A DNA stretch of 64,000 nt from assembly GCA_014529385.2 (NCBI GenBank), contig CM043962.1:149662647-149726646 (forward strand). Direction: 5' to 3'. Position numbers and translations under genes: made by a program. The number at the start of each line of letters is the position of its first letter. The stretch's first letter is position 1. Below the pieces are notes generated by a model. It was given only the letters and a program-made list of their open reading frames with translations. It was not told the DNA's origin and searched no databases. The DNA comes from Adiantum capillus-veneris (taxonomy: Eukaryota; Streptophyta; Polypodiopsida; Polypodiales; Pteridaceae). Of this stretch, positions 1 to 12,400 are shown piece by piece.

Positions 1-61
1 TGCATCCATTCTCAGCGGATAGTTGTAGATTGCAACTAGTGGAGCCCATCGAGGGCATCGA

Positions 62-167
<106 letters not shown>

Positions 168-183
168 TGATCTGGTAGGCTTT

Positions 184-266
184 AGATGCAGTGTTAGTGG
201 AAAATGTGTCTTAGCAAAAATGCCGGTTTGACGGCCAAGGGAAAAGGAGAAATTCTACCCCAAAAT
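184..266 (+). repeat. left copy of an ~83-bp direct repeat
   Basis: This segment recurs with scattered substitutions at 1424-1503. The shared words include GTGGAAAATGTGT and AAAAGGAGAAATTCT. The two copies are about 1.24 kb apart in the same orientation. A weaker third relative lies near 700-775, around GGAGAAGGAGAAAG. The repeats do not begin with TG and end with CA, and no primer-binding site follows, so they are reported as dispersed repeats and not as LTRs. Confidence 0.7.
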
Positions 267-598
267 AGAGAAAAATAGTGTGAAATTCCTAAAAGGTCGT
301 CAGTGTTGCAAGGAACATAGGTGGATCAAGCTTCTTGTGACACGTGGCCGAGGGAGGGGCTGGAATTCCTTCTTGCCTATATATAGTATAGACATTGTGT
401 TCTTTGAAAGCAACCCATTATCACGAATTTCAGCATATATCCTAATGCCTCGGTACAAATCTTTCTTCTTAGCATGCATCTGCGTCGTTGTCGTGTCGTG
501 CCTTGGAGCCCAAGCTCCATACATCTCATCACAGATCTCCCCCTCTATCCCAGAGAGAGAGGTATTGATTTTTCCCGAACACAGGGAGTAGGTGCTTC

Positions 599-600
<2 letters not shown>

Positions 601-680
<80 letters not shown>
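601..680. repeat. (CT)40 microsatellite
   Basis: A perfect run of forty CT dinucleotides. The flanks 560-600 and 681-715 share the words TCGGGAAAA or TTCCCGAAC in opposite orientation, so the run sits inside a short imperfect inverted repeat. Confidence 0.97.
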
Positions 681-682
<2 letters not shown>

Positions 683-2640
683 GTCAGTGTTCGGGAAAAG
701 TGCGTCACCTAAGCTTTGAGCAATTGAATTGAACAATCAAAATAGCCGGTTGAAGGATGGGGAGAAGGAGAAAGTCCGCTTAGAAAATTCAAGAAAATGG
801 AGTTAAATTGTGAAAAATTCGTCTATTTTGAAAAAGTTTCTCTATGAAACTACCCCAAAGCAGACGTCTGACTGATTTTTTTTCGAGGAAATTACCAAAA
901 TACCCCTCTAATTTGTGGAAATTCTCAAAATACCCCCCAAATTTCAAAAGTTACGAAATAACCCTTGTATTTATTTTCATAATCTTTATTCCTTTTTTTT
1001 TATAATTAAGATCCTGTTCTGGGTGCATGCTAGGTTTTGAGTGCTTAGCATGTAATTAGTCACAAATTACCTCGCAAAAAAAGGGCAAATATTATGTCTA
1101 AAAATGATGAAGCAATTCATCTCTAGAGCCTATTTAACACACTCAAATTGTAGTTTTAGCATCTTGTATTGAAGACTATCAAATTTTCTTATGAAAAGCT
1201 ACAAATTTTTTTGTCTTTCAAGAAATTTAATCCCACGACCAGGGGTATTTTGGGAATTTTGGAAAGAGTGAAGGGCATTTTGGGAATTTGTGACACAATA
1301 TTGGGGGTGTTTTGAGAACTTTTGAAATTCGAAGGATTTACAGCAGACTCCAAAGGAGGTGCTTTGGGGCCCATGCGTGTGCGTCCATGATTCCATGCGC
1401 AGCAGACAGTTGCTTTAGACTTTAGACGCAGTGTTCGTGGAAAATGTGTGTTAACAAAAATGGCCGCTGAGGGCAAGGGGAAAAGGAGAAATTCTGCCCC
1501 AACTTATAAGGTGAGAAAACGAAATCAATACACTGACTTGCAAGTCATGCTAAGGTGACACATCAGCTAAGTTCAATGGCGATTATATGCACAGCTAGGG
1601 TAGAGGAGCCTGCTCATTAGAGGCACCGAAACTACTGCCAAACCATTTCGAGCTTGGAGTACGCAATGGTAATTTGTAGCAAAAACGGTAGCGATGTTGC
1701 AAAAATCGACTTAATTTCCAAATCCTTGTGAAACAAAACTCGGTGCCAAAGACCCCTGGGGTTAAATTTCGAGCGCTAGTGCCCTACGTGGCACTAGCAG
1801 TTGCCGTCGATTTCAAAAATGTTCAGCTTTTTAATGGCAATGGCTGCAGCCTATGTGGCAGCAACGCTCGAAATTTATCATAGCCCGCCAAAGACACAGT
1901 CTAGGGAGGTAATTAGAGATGACAGGGCCAGTAAGGATAGAACACACGATTTGAAGGTGAGCCACCCATCATTTAATTGGCTCCTCTACCCTATATTGGG
2001 TTCAACAATGGTAATATGCAGACCCATGTGAAGGTCGTCATTGATCCTGCTGCATGCACTTGTGAGTGGGAAATCCTACCTTCTACATGTGTTGTGGCAG
2101 AGGACACCTCCTCTCATGTAATGCTTTTATGAAAAAATTCTTACAAGGTATCAAAAACTTTTATGGGGCCACCACAAGACACAAAGAGCGCCTTCAGCTT
2201 CAAAAGCCAGAGCGAGGGCATCCCACCCTCATCAACAGGAATAGATCTTGCGCTTATAGCATAAGCATTCCTAATTGGCATTCACAATATGAACTTGCCT
2301 TTAGCCGTCAAGGTCGCTGGTCGGCCGGCAGTGCATCCTAGCGCTTCATCAACTGTATTTTCTGGAGCGGAATTATTGTTGCAGCCGACAGATTGATGAC
2401 AGGTCAGCAGGCGTAATAATCTAGCAACAGCCTCTCAATCATTGCCAATGATTGTGAGCCCCGTCAGTAGCCATAATTAATCATCAGCTGGTCGCGAATG
2501 ATAGTAAGCCCCGTCAGCATGTGTAATCTTCTCTACGCTGCAGGTGTCCTCTGAACTGTACCCTGCGCAAGCCTAGCAGCAGTTGAGAACCTGTGTGCAA
2601 CTCTACAACCTTCGTCAGCATCAGATCAGCTAATTGGCCC
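681..2640. other. non-coding stretch
   Basis: Apart from the second copy of the direct repeat (1424-1503), I see only short open frames with no recognisable domain, codon pattern or splice context. The A/T-rich part at 860-1010 and 1200-1330 repeats the phrase AAAATACCCC/TTTTGGGAATT on both strands, which suggests a decayed inverted repeat. From 2390 to 2560 the phrase AGCCCCGTCAG occurs twice, about 60 bp apart. Confidence 0.6.
1424..1503 (+). repeat. right copy of the ~83-bp direct repeat
   Basis: Matches 184-266 in the same orientation at roughly 80-85% identity by eye. Confidence 0.7.
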
Positions 2641-2653
2641 GCCTCCCAGCGAC

Positions 2654-2704
2654 CCTTGACGGTCGGGAATGGACACTAAGTGTCCATTCCCTACCCCGTC
2701 AAGG
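2654..2704. repeat. hairpin, left end of a possible fold-back element
   Basis: The arms CCTTGAC (2654-2660) and GTCAAGG (2698-2704) enclose an inner stem in which GGGAATGGACAC pairs with GTGTCCATTCCC around a 3-4-nt loop. The downstream words CCGTCAAGGTCGGGGGG reappear in reverse orientation beside the hairpin at 3070-3094, so the two hairpins could be ends of one ~450-bp fold-back element. Confidence 0.6.
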
Positions 2705-3069
2705 TCGGGGGGCAGCCCCTCCCAACCGTCAATTTGCTACACGTTCTACAACGTCAGAATCCACACTTAATGCATCGTTAGATGTACGACAGGTCAGCAC
2801 CCGGAATCCAGTACTCCCATGCATTCAATGAGGAGCAGGCATGTCAGCGCAAGGAAAGCATGAGCTTCTGACACCTCAGTCGGCAAAATTTTTGCAGCCT
2901 CATATGCTCACAACCTGCCACCTCAGCTCTCGGAATCTGGAATTTCTAGCGACTGTCCTTGCATGTCAGACGACACTGCCGCCACTTAGCTTGACACGAT
3001 TTCAACTTCTGACGTGTCTGCTGCAGGTTCTTCCACACGTGGCCCCCCTCCCCCCGACCTTGACGGCCA

Positions 3070-3094
3070 GGAATGGTCCCGTGGTGACCATTCC
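3070..3094. repeat. hairpin, right end of the possible fold-back element
   Basis: GGAATGGTC (3070-3078) pairs with GACCATTCC (3086-3094) around a 7-nt loop. The G-rich flank 3045-3069 is the inverted counterpart of 2694-2715. Confidence 0.6.
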
Positions 3095-3249
3095 CTATAG
3101 GGGCCTACTAAAAAACTCTTCAAAAACATACCTAAAGCCATCCCCGTCGTCGGCGCGGATGGCTACAACCACTTTGCACTTTCTTCCAAGTTTGCATTTT
3201 CTTTCAAATAAGAGTCCACTTTGTGCTAACAATATAAGTGTTATTAACA

Positions 3250-3494
3250 AAAAGGACTAACCTTTCACAATTCGCAGCAACACTCTTGGTCTAGAGCGTT
3301 CGACACCATTTAAACTCATCACCAAATTGAGGGTTCGATCGCAACAAACCTTAAGGGGTGAGAGCTGTAGCCAAAGCAACCAAGCGTTCGCGGGTGTGGA
3401 AGGTAAAAGTCCCAAAAAGGACTAACCTTTTGCAAACCCATAGCGACACTCTTGGTCTAAAGCGTTCGACACCATTTAAACTCATCACCAAAAA
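3250..3494 (+). repeat. 164-bp tandem duplication
   Basis: The segment 3250-3328 recurs at 3414-3494 with few differences. Shared phrases are AGGACTAACCTTT and GCGTTCGACACCATTTAAAC. The period is 164 bp. No protein is implied. Confidence 0.75.
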
Positions 3495-3890
3495 CTTCAA
3501 AATTCTAGCCACACAGATGGCGCAATGTGAAGGGGACAAGTGCTTTTAAGTTTGTAGAGTCACTAATACTACCATTTTTTTCAAGTGTTGAGACCCTTGC
3601 TTTGAGTGAATCAAAATTTGAGTACATGCATTACCTTTTGCTAGTTTCTAGCTGTGCCTTGGACTTTACTACAATTTTAGTAATAGCACAAAATTACCAC
3701 ACTGCAACTTAATGCTATTGATACTTTAGCGCTCTGGCTCTATGTCTCGCTTGGAGTTAGTTGCGTTAGTGAAATGAGCTTCCTTTCTAAATGAGTTAAA
3801 AGTCAAAGACAAGAGCCAAAAACACCAACAGCACGGATGGCTAGAGACACAACCATAAAGGACATCATTGCCGGCAATAATGGCTAAGGA
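3495..3890. other. non-coding stretch
   Basis: A/T-rich sequence with no frame, repeat or motif that I can support. Confidence 0.5.
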
Positions 3891-3993
3891 CATAGCAATG
3901 CCTCACCTTTAAGTGCCACGGGGTTTCAAAGCATGGGATCAATGGCTCTTGTGTAAAATCAAAGGCGCACGTAAATTTCGGCCATCGACGGAT

Positions 3994-4171
3994 AAAAACT
4001 AAACTCGGGATCTCGAGTTTAGTTTTTATGGTGGGGTCCACAAAAACTAAACTCGGGATCTCGAGTTTAGTTTTTATGGTGGGGTCCACAAAAACTAAAC
4101 TCGGGATCTCGAGTTTAGTTTTTATGGTGGGGTCCACAAAAACTAAACTCGAGATCTCGAGTTTAGTTTTT
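3994..4171. repeat. four tandem 48-bp units built on a 34-bp palindrome
   Basis: Units start at 3994, 4042, 4090 and 4138. Each has a 34-bp palindrome followed by a 14-bp spacer (ATGGTGGGGTCCAC), except after the last unit. The first three palindromes have one mismatched pair at the centre (CGGGATCTCG). The fourth is perfect (CGAGATCTCG). Confidence 0.95.
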
Positions 4172-4333
4172 ACGTGGAGATCTCGAGTTTACCTTCAAAT
4201 AGATGTGAAATCACATCTATTTCAACGAGGTGCACGCAGGCATGTTGATCAAGGCGTGTGTCTCCCAAGCTGATGACGAAGGTTCAAAACCTGGTTGGAA
4301 AAGCGAGACGTCCCGAGATTAAGCTGTTTTTTG

Positions 4334-4365
4334 AAATCTAAATTCGGGATCCCGAGTTTAGATTT
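4334..4365. repeat. related 32-bp near-perfect palindrome
   Basis: The centre is TCGGGATCCCGA, with arms AAATCTAAA and TTTAGATTT. It resembles the tandem palindromes at 3994-4171 and lies inside the same MITE. Confidence 0.85.
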
Positions 4366-4469
4366 TAATCGATCAACGATCCAAATCGATCACCATCCCG
4401 CCTTTCAATTGGGACCATTGATCCCATGCTTTGGGACCCCGTGGCACTTAAAGGGGAGGATAGCAATGG

Positions 4470-5021
4470 ACGAAATAATATCAATTCACACACCAAAAAT
4501 GTTTTTTAATGACTTGAGTTGACATGTGATGACATTCTTTTTTAACAAAATTTACACATAGTTGTCAACGCTACCATGCATGGCTACAAGTAGTACTCTT
4601 CCTCCAAAAAAGCTAAAGCTAGTACTTGTGAAATCTTCTTTCTTTCTTCCCTTCTAGTGCGTGTACGCATTTTCCTTGGCACGGATGGCTACAACTGATA
4701 GAAAGAGTTTTCTTTCTATGAATGGAGACATTGTTTCTAGTGTATAGTGTAAGGAGTTCTTGAGTGATTGAGAGAGATGATTCATTCCTATTATGTTTAT
4801 GAGGCTTGATATGTGCATTTTATATGGGCATGTAAGTTGTTGCATGACTAATATCATTGTTTTAAGTTTTAGAAACATTGTGTTTGTTTAGAGAATGTGA
4901 TGGTTAACTCAGATCCAGTATAGTATAGTATGCCAGTATTACTCCCTACAATTTTGAATGCATTAGTTTTGAGGGAATCAAGGAAGATACTGCAAGGCTT
5001 CTTGAAAGCTAGATATAATGA

Positions 5022-5072
<51 letters not shown>

Positions 5073-6485
5073 CCCCCACGTGTGCCTCTCCTTGTCTATA
5101 TGTATAAGATATTTTCCCTTCTATCTCTTTGATGGTCGTTGTTTGTAAAGATACTACGATGGGAAACAACAGAGGACATAGGTTCGCATGGATTTGATGG
5201 CAGGTAGTACGTATTGCTTAGGGTGATGACAATGAGGCTTGGAGGTGCAGAGCGGCATAGAGAATGAGATTCACTGGGTTAACAATGTGAGCCGAAGAGA
5301 ATGGATTTCAGTTGCCATAGCATCTCCTATGCTGTCTTGATTGTGAGGTCTCTATGACCACACGATAGGCTATGTGTGTGTGTGCAGTTTTTTTCTGTTG
5401 TCGACTTCGCAGGCCGGGCTAACGAGCAAGATGAGGAGCCATGTCCTCTCTCTCTTTCTGTCGCGATGATGACAACGTTGACAGCGATGGACACGAGGGG
5501 TGCGAGGACGAGCGGGAGGGGATGACACAAGAGGATGATGGCTAGGGGCGGGGAGACACCATGGTGGCATGCTGACCTCGCGACCAGGTAGAGGCGAGCA
5601 GGAGGATCTCGCGAGATTTGCCTTAATAAAAGCAACATAGACCCAGTAAGTGCGCCCAATAATGGCACTCGAATGCAATAACCCAGATCCAATATGTCCC
5701 TCTAATCATTTTTGCATTTCTTTTGATAGGAATCTGTGGAGATGCTTGTTTTGCCTTTGAAGGAGAAAAGAGGGGAAACAGCACGTGGCACAATTTTTTT
5801 TTGACTTCAATGGGGTTTAAAAGGGAAGTCTCTCTCTATCACTCTCTCTCTCTCTCTCTCGTTCTCCCTCTGTATATGCATATCGAGTCCCACATGTCTT
5901 TGTCTGCGAAGATTTCATGTGCAGCGTAGCGCGTGGACGGAAGTAGGCACAAAGGGACAGAGTGATGCGGGAGGCAGTAGGACGAGTAGAAAAAACATTT
6001 TTTTATTTTGAATGTCCATCGCGATGCAGTATGTAGCCTGTGGCCTTGCTTTGCGCATTGCGATAGTCCCTAGGCAAGCGGGGGAGGTCGGTGATGCAGT
6101 GGAGCAACTAATGGGGATGCTCCTGTTCATTGCAAGTGGACAAGACAAAGAGAAGATGTCCTACAAGCCTTGCTCCGTGCCCAGGACCTCCAAGTTGCAG
6201 TCCACGAAAGCAAGGCATCGAGATGCTACCATCCGGGAGAGGAGGAAATGCCCGTCCGGGAGAGAGGCAAATATGCATGAGAGACATAGTTGCAGGTGCT
6301 CTTTCGTCCTGCAATTGCATGGCAGGTGCAAAGAGAGAGGGAGGGAGGGAGATTAGGATGAGCGATGCTTGTGCGCGTGAATCGGTGTTGTAAGCCTTTT
6401 CCTTTTGAATTCACATGATTCGAGAAGAATCTTCGTCACAAATTAATTGAGTCTTGTGGTTTCTACCCATAATAACATATTGTTA
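4470..6485. other. non-coding stretch with a (CT)n run
   Basis: Contains a (CT)23 run at 5024-5069 and a shorter one near 5838-5862. The remaining open frames are short, overlap on both strands and match nothing I recognise. Confidence 0.6.
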
Positions 6486-6490
6486 TTATG

Positions 6491-7513
6491 GATTGATGCT
6501 ACTACCAAAAAAAATTGAAGCTTAAGCTCACATAGATAGCAACATTGTAAGCTTTGACCACTAAAATGTTTTATATCTAGGAGGGTAATTATAGAACTAT
6601 TGTAGGTCTACAATGATTACAAAGGTTCTCTCATGCTAATGAAAAAAATTGAAGGGTCACTTTCTACCATTATTGATGCAACAAAAGTACACAAAATGCA
6701 AAACTTGGAGTCTACAATGCATGGGTTTTTCAATTGATATAGCTACTGATGCTTTGATTGTTTTCTAAACAGGGTGATTTGTCACCTATTTACATTGATG
6801 TTGACGATCTCATGATATAGTATGAGCACACATGCTTTTATTGTCACACATCTACAATACAAGCTTGTGAACTACTTGCATATGTTCGTAATAAATCATG
6901 AATATTATGTGACTTCAAGGATCAAAAGTTGATTGCAAGGATGGGCAAGAAATATCCTTAAGACATAGAGCCTTGGTATCCACTTACTTATAGTTATTTA
7001 GGGAAGCTCATATCCATTATAGATTAATGCTACTACCAAAAAAATTGAAGCTTAAGTTCACATAGATAGCAACATTGTAAGCTTTGACCGATATAGGAGG
7101 GTAATTATAGAACTATTGTTGGTCTACAATGATTACAAAGGTTCTCTCATGCTAATGAAAAAAATTTGAAGGGTCACTTTCTACCATTATGGATCCAACA
7201 AAAGTGCACGAAATGCAAAACTTGCAGTCTACAATGCATGGTTTTTTCAATTGATACATACCGATGCTCTGATTGTTTTCTAAACAGGGTGATTTGTCAC
7301 CTATTTACATTGATGTTGACGTTCTCATGATATATTATGAGCACACATGCTTTCATTGTCACACATCTACAAGACAAGCTTGTCAACTACTTGCATATAT
7401 TCGTAACAAATCATGAATATTATGTGACTTCAAGGATGAAAAGTTGATTGCAAGGATGGGCAAGAAGACATAGAGCCTTGGTATCCACTTACTTATAGTT
7501 ATTTAGGGAAGCT
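6491..7513 (+). repeat. 531-bp tandem duplication
   Basis: Copy 1 (6491-7010) and copy 2 (7022-7513) match almost throughout, from GATGCTACTACC to TAGTTATTTAGGGAAGCT, with a few deletions in copy 2 (for example the ATATCCTTA segment is missing). The duplicated unit contains possible coding remnants on the plus strand, near ATTTACATTGATGTTGACG, but stops interrupt all frames. I do not recognise the family. Confidence 0.85.
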
Positions 7514-8365
7514 TCTAAATTATATGAGTAGTATTATATTTTGCATTTATAACAAAATTTCCACATGAAAACTGAAAGGATGTTTCTTTGCTTCAGGTCA
7601 GGTTTGCGCGATGGTTTATCCTTAAGTCAGGTCGGTGTGATGGTTTAGGGCTTCAGATGGACTTCGCTATAACGTGCCAACTTCAGGTCTCCTCGTTAAG
7701 TTAGCGTTACGAGCTTGTGGTGGCTGGTTTTTTTTCTACCTTAGTTCAACCGAGCACAGAGCATTCTCAATACTTGAATTGCTTTGAGTTCTGCAGCGTT
7801 TGGTAAGCTTAAGCGTCCCTATCTCCCCTCCTTTAAGCGTCCCCACTTCTCCTCCTGCAAAAACGCCGAGCCCCCCTCCGTCTGTAGGGATTATTAACAC
7901 TTGGCGATAATAATCGTTGTTGGGATTGTCTGATGTGATTGCGATTATTAACACTTGGAGATAATAATCGCTTGAGGGATTACCTGCATCGTGATTATGA
8001 GCCTTAATAATTGCCTTTTGAGCTTATATAATAACTGCATGTGCATGTGGAGAATTATCGAGTTCTATCTCCTCGTTTAAGTTCTCCCTTTTGTGCGAGA
8101 CCGTGAGTTGAGCAACACGTGCGGAAATTATTATATTTAAAGGCAACTTAGACTTGAAACAGGATAATAAAACTCAAAACATGCTATATTTGAAGTTTGG
8201 GTCCCATATGTGCCATGAGGCACAAACCACGATTTAGATCATTATCCTTCTAATCTTTAAGGCCACGTTTGCTGCTTACGTGGAATTCGACACAAAAAAC
8301 ACAAACGTAGGGTCGCTTTCACAGACAACACGAAATAGATATTGTTGTAGAGGTTGTCATCAGAG
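7514..8365. other. non-coding stretch
   Basis: No supported gene. The phrase GATTATTAACACTTGG.GATAATAATCG occurs twice within 7885-7970, a small tandem duplication of about 58 bp. Confidence 0.5.
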
Positions 8366-8667
8366 GAATAGGTCACTACTGCCATAACCGAGCAGGTCGC
8401 CATCATAGAGCAGGTCACTATTGCAAACCCGGTCGCTATTGCAGGTGGTATTGCCATTGCAGAACAGGTCAACATCGCAAAATAGTTCGCCATCACCATC
8501 TGAGAAAATCAGGTCACTATTGTCATCATTGAGCAGGTCTCCATCGCAGAGCAGGTTGCACCATCACATAGCAGGTCGCTATTGCAAAGCAGGTCGTTAT
8601 TGCAGAGCAGATCGCTATTGCAGAACACATTGACACAACAAAACAGGTCGATACAAAAGAACAGGTA

Positions 8668-8668
<1 letters not shown>
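8366..8668 (+). repeat. minisatellite with GAGCAGGTCGCTATTGCA-like units
   Basis: About a dozen imperfect units of roughly 18-27 bp, each containing CAGGTC followed by an ATYGCA-like word. It is followed directly by a (CT)n run. Confidence 0.8.

Positions 8669-8670
<2 letters not shown>

Positions 8671-8738
<68 letters not shown>
8671..8738. repeat. (CT)n microsatellite
   Basis: A run of 33-34 CT dinucleotides, with interrupted CT-rich sequence continuing to about 8785. Confidence 0.96.
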
Positions 8739-8740
<2 letters not shown>

Positions 8741-8785
8741 TTCTTTGTCTCTCTCTCTCCCTCTCTCGCACTCTCTCTCATCAAT

Positions 8786-9429
8786 TCTCTGTCATTCTTT
8801 TTTTCAAAGAGACATAATTTACGTTTTTAGGTTTTTAGGGTTTAGTATTGTTATTATGCAAATACACATATTTCAAACATATAGAGATATGCAAATATAT
8901 TGTTTCTGTAATATTAAATACATAGTTTATTAACAGTAAACGTGAATGACAAGTCGACTTACTTGTGACAATTGCTTAAATCTTGGTTTGGCCAAATGGT
9001 TGGTCTTTGTTGAGTTGCTGATGGCTACTTTCTTTGTCTGTTGTTTCTGAAATGGCTGAAATATGAAATATGTGAGCAAGAATTTTGGTGGATGTATAAT
9101 GTTGGGGTTTTTCTTGGTGTTACTGGTTCAGCAAGTCGTGGACCTTGTTTGGCTATCGATGCAAAAAATGTGATTCAACAAGGGAGGATTTGAATTTAGG
9201 AGGGACAACGACATCCTTTTAACTAAACTTGCTTTCAAATTTGAATCTGGATGGGAAAATTTCAATTTAAGCAAGACAGTGAATTTGATTTAGATGGGAC
9301 TATTTAAATTTGAGCGGCTTGATTTGAATTTAGGCGGGATTATTTAAATTTGGGCGGTTTCATTCAAATTAAAATAGGATTATTTAAATTTAGGCAATTT
9401 CATTTGAAACGAGCTATCTTGAACAAGTT
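8786..9429. other. non-coding A/T-rich stretch
   Basis: From 9185 to 9410 the phrase GATTTGAATTTAGGMGGGA/TTATTTAAATTTGGGCGG recurs about five times as a loose 30-35-bp minisatellite. A single diverged satellite word (AAGTCGTGGACCTTG) near 9137 anticipates the array that follows. Confidence 0.55.
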
Positions 9430-12400
9430 GTGGACCTTAAAACAAAACACAATGGATAATAGCTTGGACAAGTGGTCGACCTCTTCCCCAAACCGTGCAT
9501 GGGGGTAAATATGGTAGTTACACTACATTCACACATTGATATTCAAAAAATAGAGATAGTTTCTTTCAATAGAGCTAGCTTAGACAAGTGGTGGACCTTC
9601 AAACCAACTTGGGCTAAAACCTTTATAACAAAAGGGATAGTAGGTTGGACAAGTGGTGGACCTCTACCCCGGACCATCCATGGTAGTAAACATAGTAGTT
9701 ACACTCCATTCACACATTGACCTTCAAACAATAGAGATATGACTATTGAATAGAGCTAACTTGGACAGGTGGTGAATCTTCAAACCAACTTGGGCTAAAA
9801 CCTCCATAACACAATGGATAGTAGGTTGGACAAGTGTTGGACCTCTACCCGAAAACATCCATGCTATCACAGTAGAGATCAGACTATTCAATAGCGCTAG
9901 CTTGGACAAATGGTGGACCTTAAAACCACCTTCGGTCAAAACCTCTATAACACAATGGTTAGTAGGTTGGACAAGTGGTGGACCTCTGCCCATACCATCC
10001 CTGGTAGTAAACATAGTACATACACTCCATTCACACATTGACCTTCAAACAATAGAGATAGGACTATTCAATAGAGCTAGCTTGGACAGGTGGTGGACCT
10101 TCAAACCACCTTGCACTAAGACCTCCATAATACAATGGATAGTAGGTTGGACAAGTGTTGGACCTCTACCCAAAACCATCCATGTTATCACAGTAGAGAT
10201 AGGACTATTCAATAGAGCTAGCTTGGACAAGTGGTGGATGTTAAAACCACCTTGGGTTAAAACCTCCATAACACAATGGTTAGTAGGTTGGACAAGTAGT
10301 GGACCTCTACCTATACCATCCCTGGTAGTAAACATAGTAGCTACACTCCATTCACACATTGACCTTCAAACAATAGAGATAGGACTATTTAATAGAGCTA
10401 CCTTGGACAGGTGGTGGACCTTCAAACCACCTTGGGCTAAGACCTCCATAACACAATGGATAGTAGGTTAGACAAGTGTTGGACCTCTACCCAAAACCAT
10501 CCATGCTATCACAATAGGGATAGGACTACTCAATAGAGTTAGGTTGGACAAGTGGTGGACCTTTAAACCACCTTGGGCTAAAACCTCCATAGCACAATGG
10601 TTAGTAGGTTGGACAAGTGGTGGACCTCTACCCCATACCATACATGGTAGTAAACATAGTAGCTAAACTTCATTGACACATTGACCTTCAAACAATAGAG
10701 ATAGCTTCTTTCAATAGAGCTAGCTTGGCCAGATGGTGGACCTTCAAACAACCTTGGGCTAAAACCTCTGTAACACAATGGTAAGTAGGTTGGACAAGTG
10801 GTGAACCTCTACCCAAAACCATCCACGGTATTAAACATAATAGCTACACTCCATTCACAAATTGACCTTCAAACAATGGAGATAGATTCTTTCAATAGAT
10901 CTAGCTTTGACAGGTGGTGGACCTTCAAACCACCTTGGTCTAAAACCTCGATAACACAGTGGATATTGGGTTGGACCAGTGTTGGACCTCTACCCCAAAC
11001 CATCCACGCTATTAGAGTAGAGATAGAACTATTCAATAGAGATAGCTTGGATAGGTGATGGACCTTCAAACTACCTTGGTCTAAAACCTCCATAACACAA
11101 TGTTAAGTAGGTTGGACAAGTGGTGAACCTCTGTCCATGGCATTAAAACATAATAGTTGCACTCTATTCGCAAATTGACCTTCAAACAATAGAGATAGAT
11201 TCTTTCAATAGATCTAGCTTTGACAGCTGGTGGACCTTCAAACCACCTTGGTCTAAAACCTCGATAACCTAGTGGATAGTGGGTTGGACAAGTGGTGAAC
11301 CTTTGCCTCAAACCATCCATGGTAGAAAAAATAGTAGACACTCCATCACACAATGACCTTCAAACAATAGAGATAGCTGCTTTCAATAGATCTAGCTTGG
11401 ACATGACCTTCAAACAATAGAGAAAGCTTCTTTCAATAGATCTAGCTTGGATAGGTGGTGGACCTTCAAACCATCTTGGGCTAAAACCTTTATAACCAAG
11501 GGATAGTAAATTGGACAAGTTATTGACCTCTACCCAAAATCATCCACTCTATCATAGTAGAGATAGGATTATTCCATAGAGCTAGCTTGGACAGGTGGTG
11601 GACCTTCAAACCACCTTGGGCTAAAACCTCCATAACACAATGGTTAGTAGGTTGGACAAGTGATGGACCTCTATCCCAAACCCTCCATGGTAGTAAACAT
11701 AGTAGCTAGACTCCATTCACCTTTTGACCTTCAAACAATAGCTCATTAGCTTCTTTCAATAGAGCTAGCTTGGACAGGTGGTGGACCTTTAAACAACCTT
11801 GGGCTGAAACCTTTATAACACAATGGCTACTAGGTTGGACAAATGGTGGAGCTCTACCTCAAACCATTCATGGTAGTAAACTAGTAGCTACACTTTATTC
11901 ACACATTGACCTTTAAACAATAGAGATAGCTTCTTTCAATAGATTTAGCTTGGATAAGTGGTAGACCTGCAAACCGCCTTGGGCTAAAACCTCCATAACA
12001 CAATGGATAGTAGGTTGGACAAGTGTTGGCTCTCTACCCAAAACTATCCACACTATCAAAGTAGAGATATGACTATTTAATAGAGCTAGCTTGGACAGGT
12101 GGTGGACTTTCAAACCACCTTGGGCTAAAACCTCCATAACACAATGGTTAGTAGGTTGGACAAGTGATGCACCTCTGCCCAAACCATCCATGGTAGTAAA
12201 CATAGTAGCTACACTCCATTCACACTTTGACCTTCAAACAATAGAGATAAATTCTTTCAAACCACCTTGGGCTAAAACCTCAACTACACAATGGATAGTA
12301 GGTTGGACAAGTGTTGGACCTCTACCCCAAACCATACACGCTATCGGAGTAGAGATAGGACTATTCAAAAAAGCTAGATTGGACAAGTGGTCGGCCTTCA

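Larger units (their letters stand above)
3901..4459. mobile_element. Mutator-like MITE (559 bp)
   Basis: The left end starts CCTCACCTTTAAGTGCCACG and the right end is its inverted counterpart, reading CCTCCCCTTTAAGTGCCACG on the minus strand. The inverted similarity runs for about 45 bp, to the phrase GCATGGGATCAATGG. Immediately outside, the 9-mer ATAGCAATG occurs at both ends (3892-3900 and 4460-4468) as a perfect target-site duplication. A 9-bp duplication is typical of the Mutator/MULE superfamily, so this is probably a non-autonomous MULE-derived MITE. The interior consists of four 48-bp palindromic units (3994-4171) plus a related palindrome at 4334-4365. It encodes nothing recognisable. 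Confidence 0.85.

Noticed and set aside
184-1503. Direct repeats as LTRs of a small TRIM element
   Set aside because: Only ~83 bp, no TG/CA termini, no primer-binding site or polypurine tract between them.
5327-6414. Overlapping frames of 60-120 codons at 5.3-6.4 kb
   Set aside because: They overlap on both strands, have no domain, and the composition is that of non-coding DNA next to CT runs.
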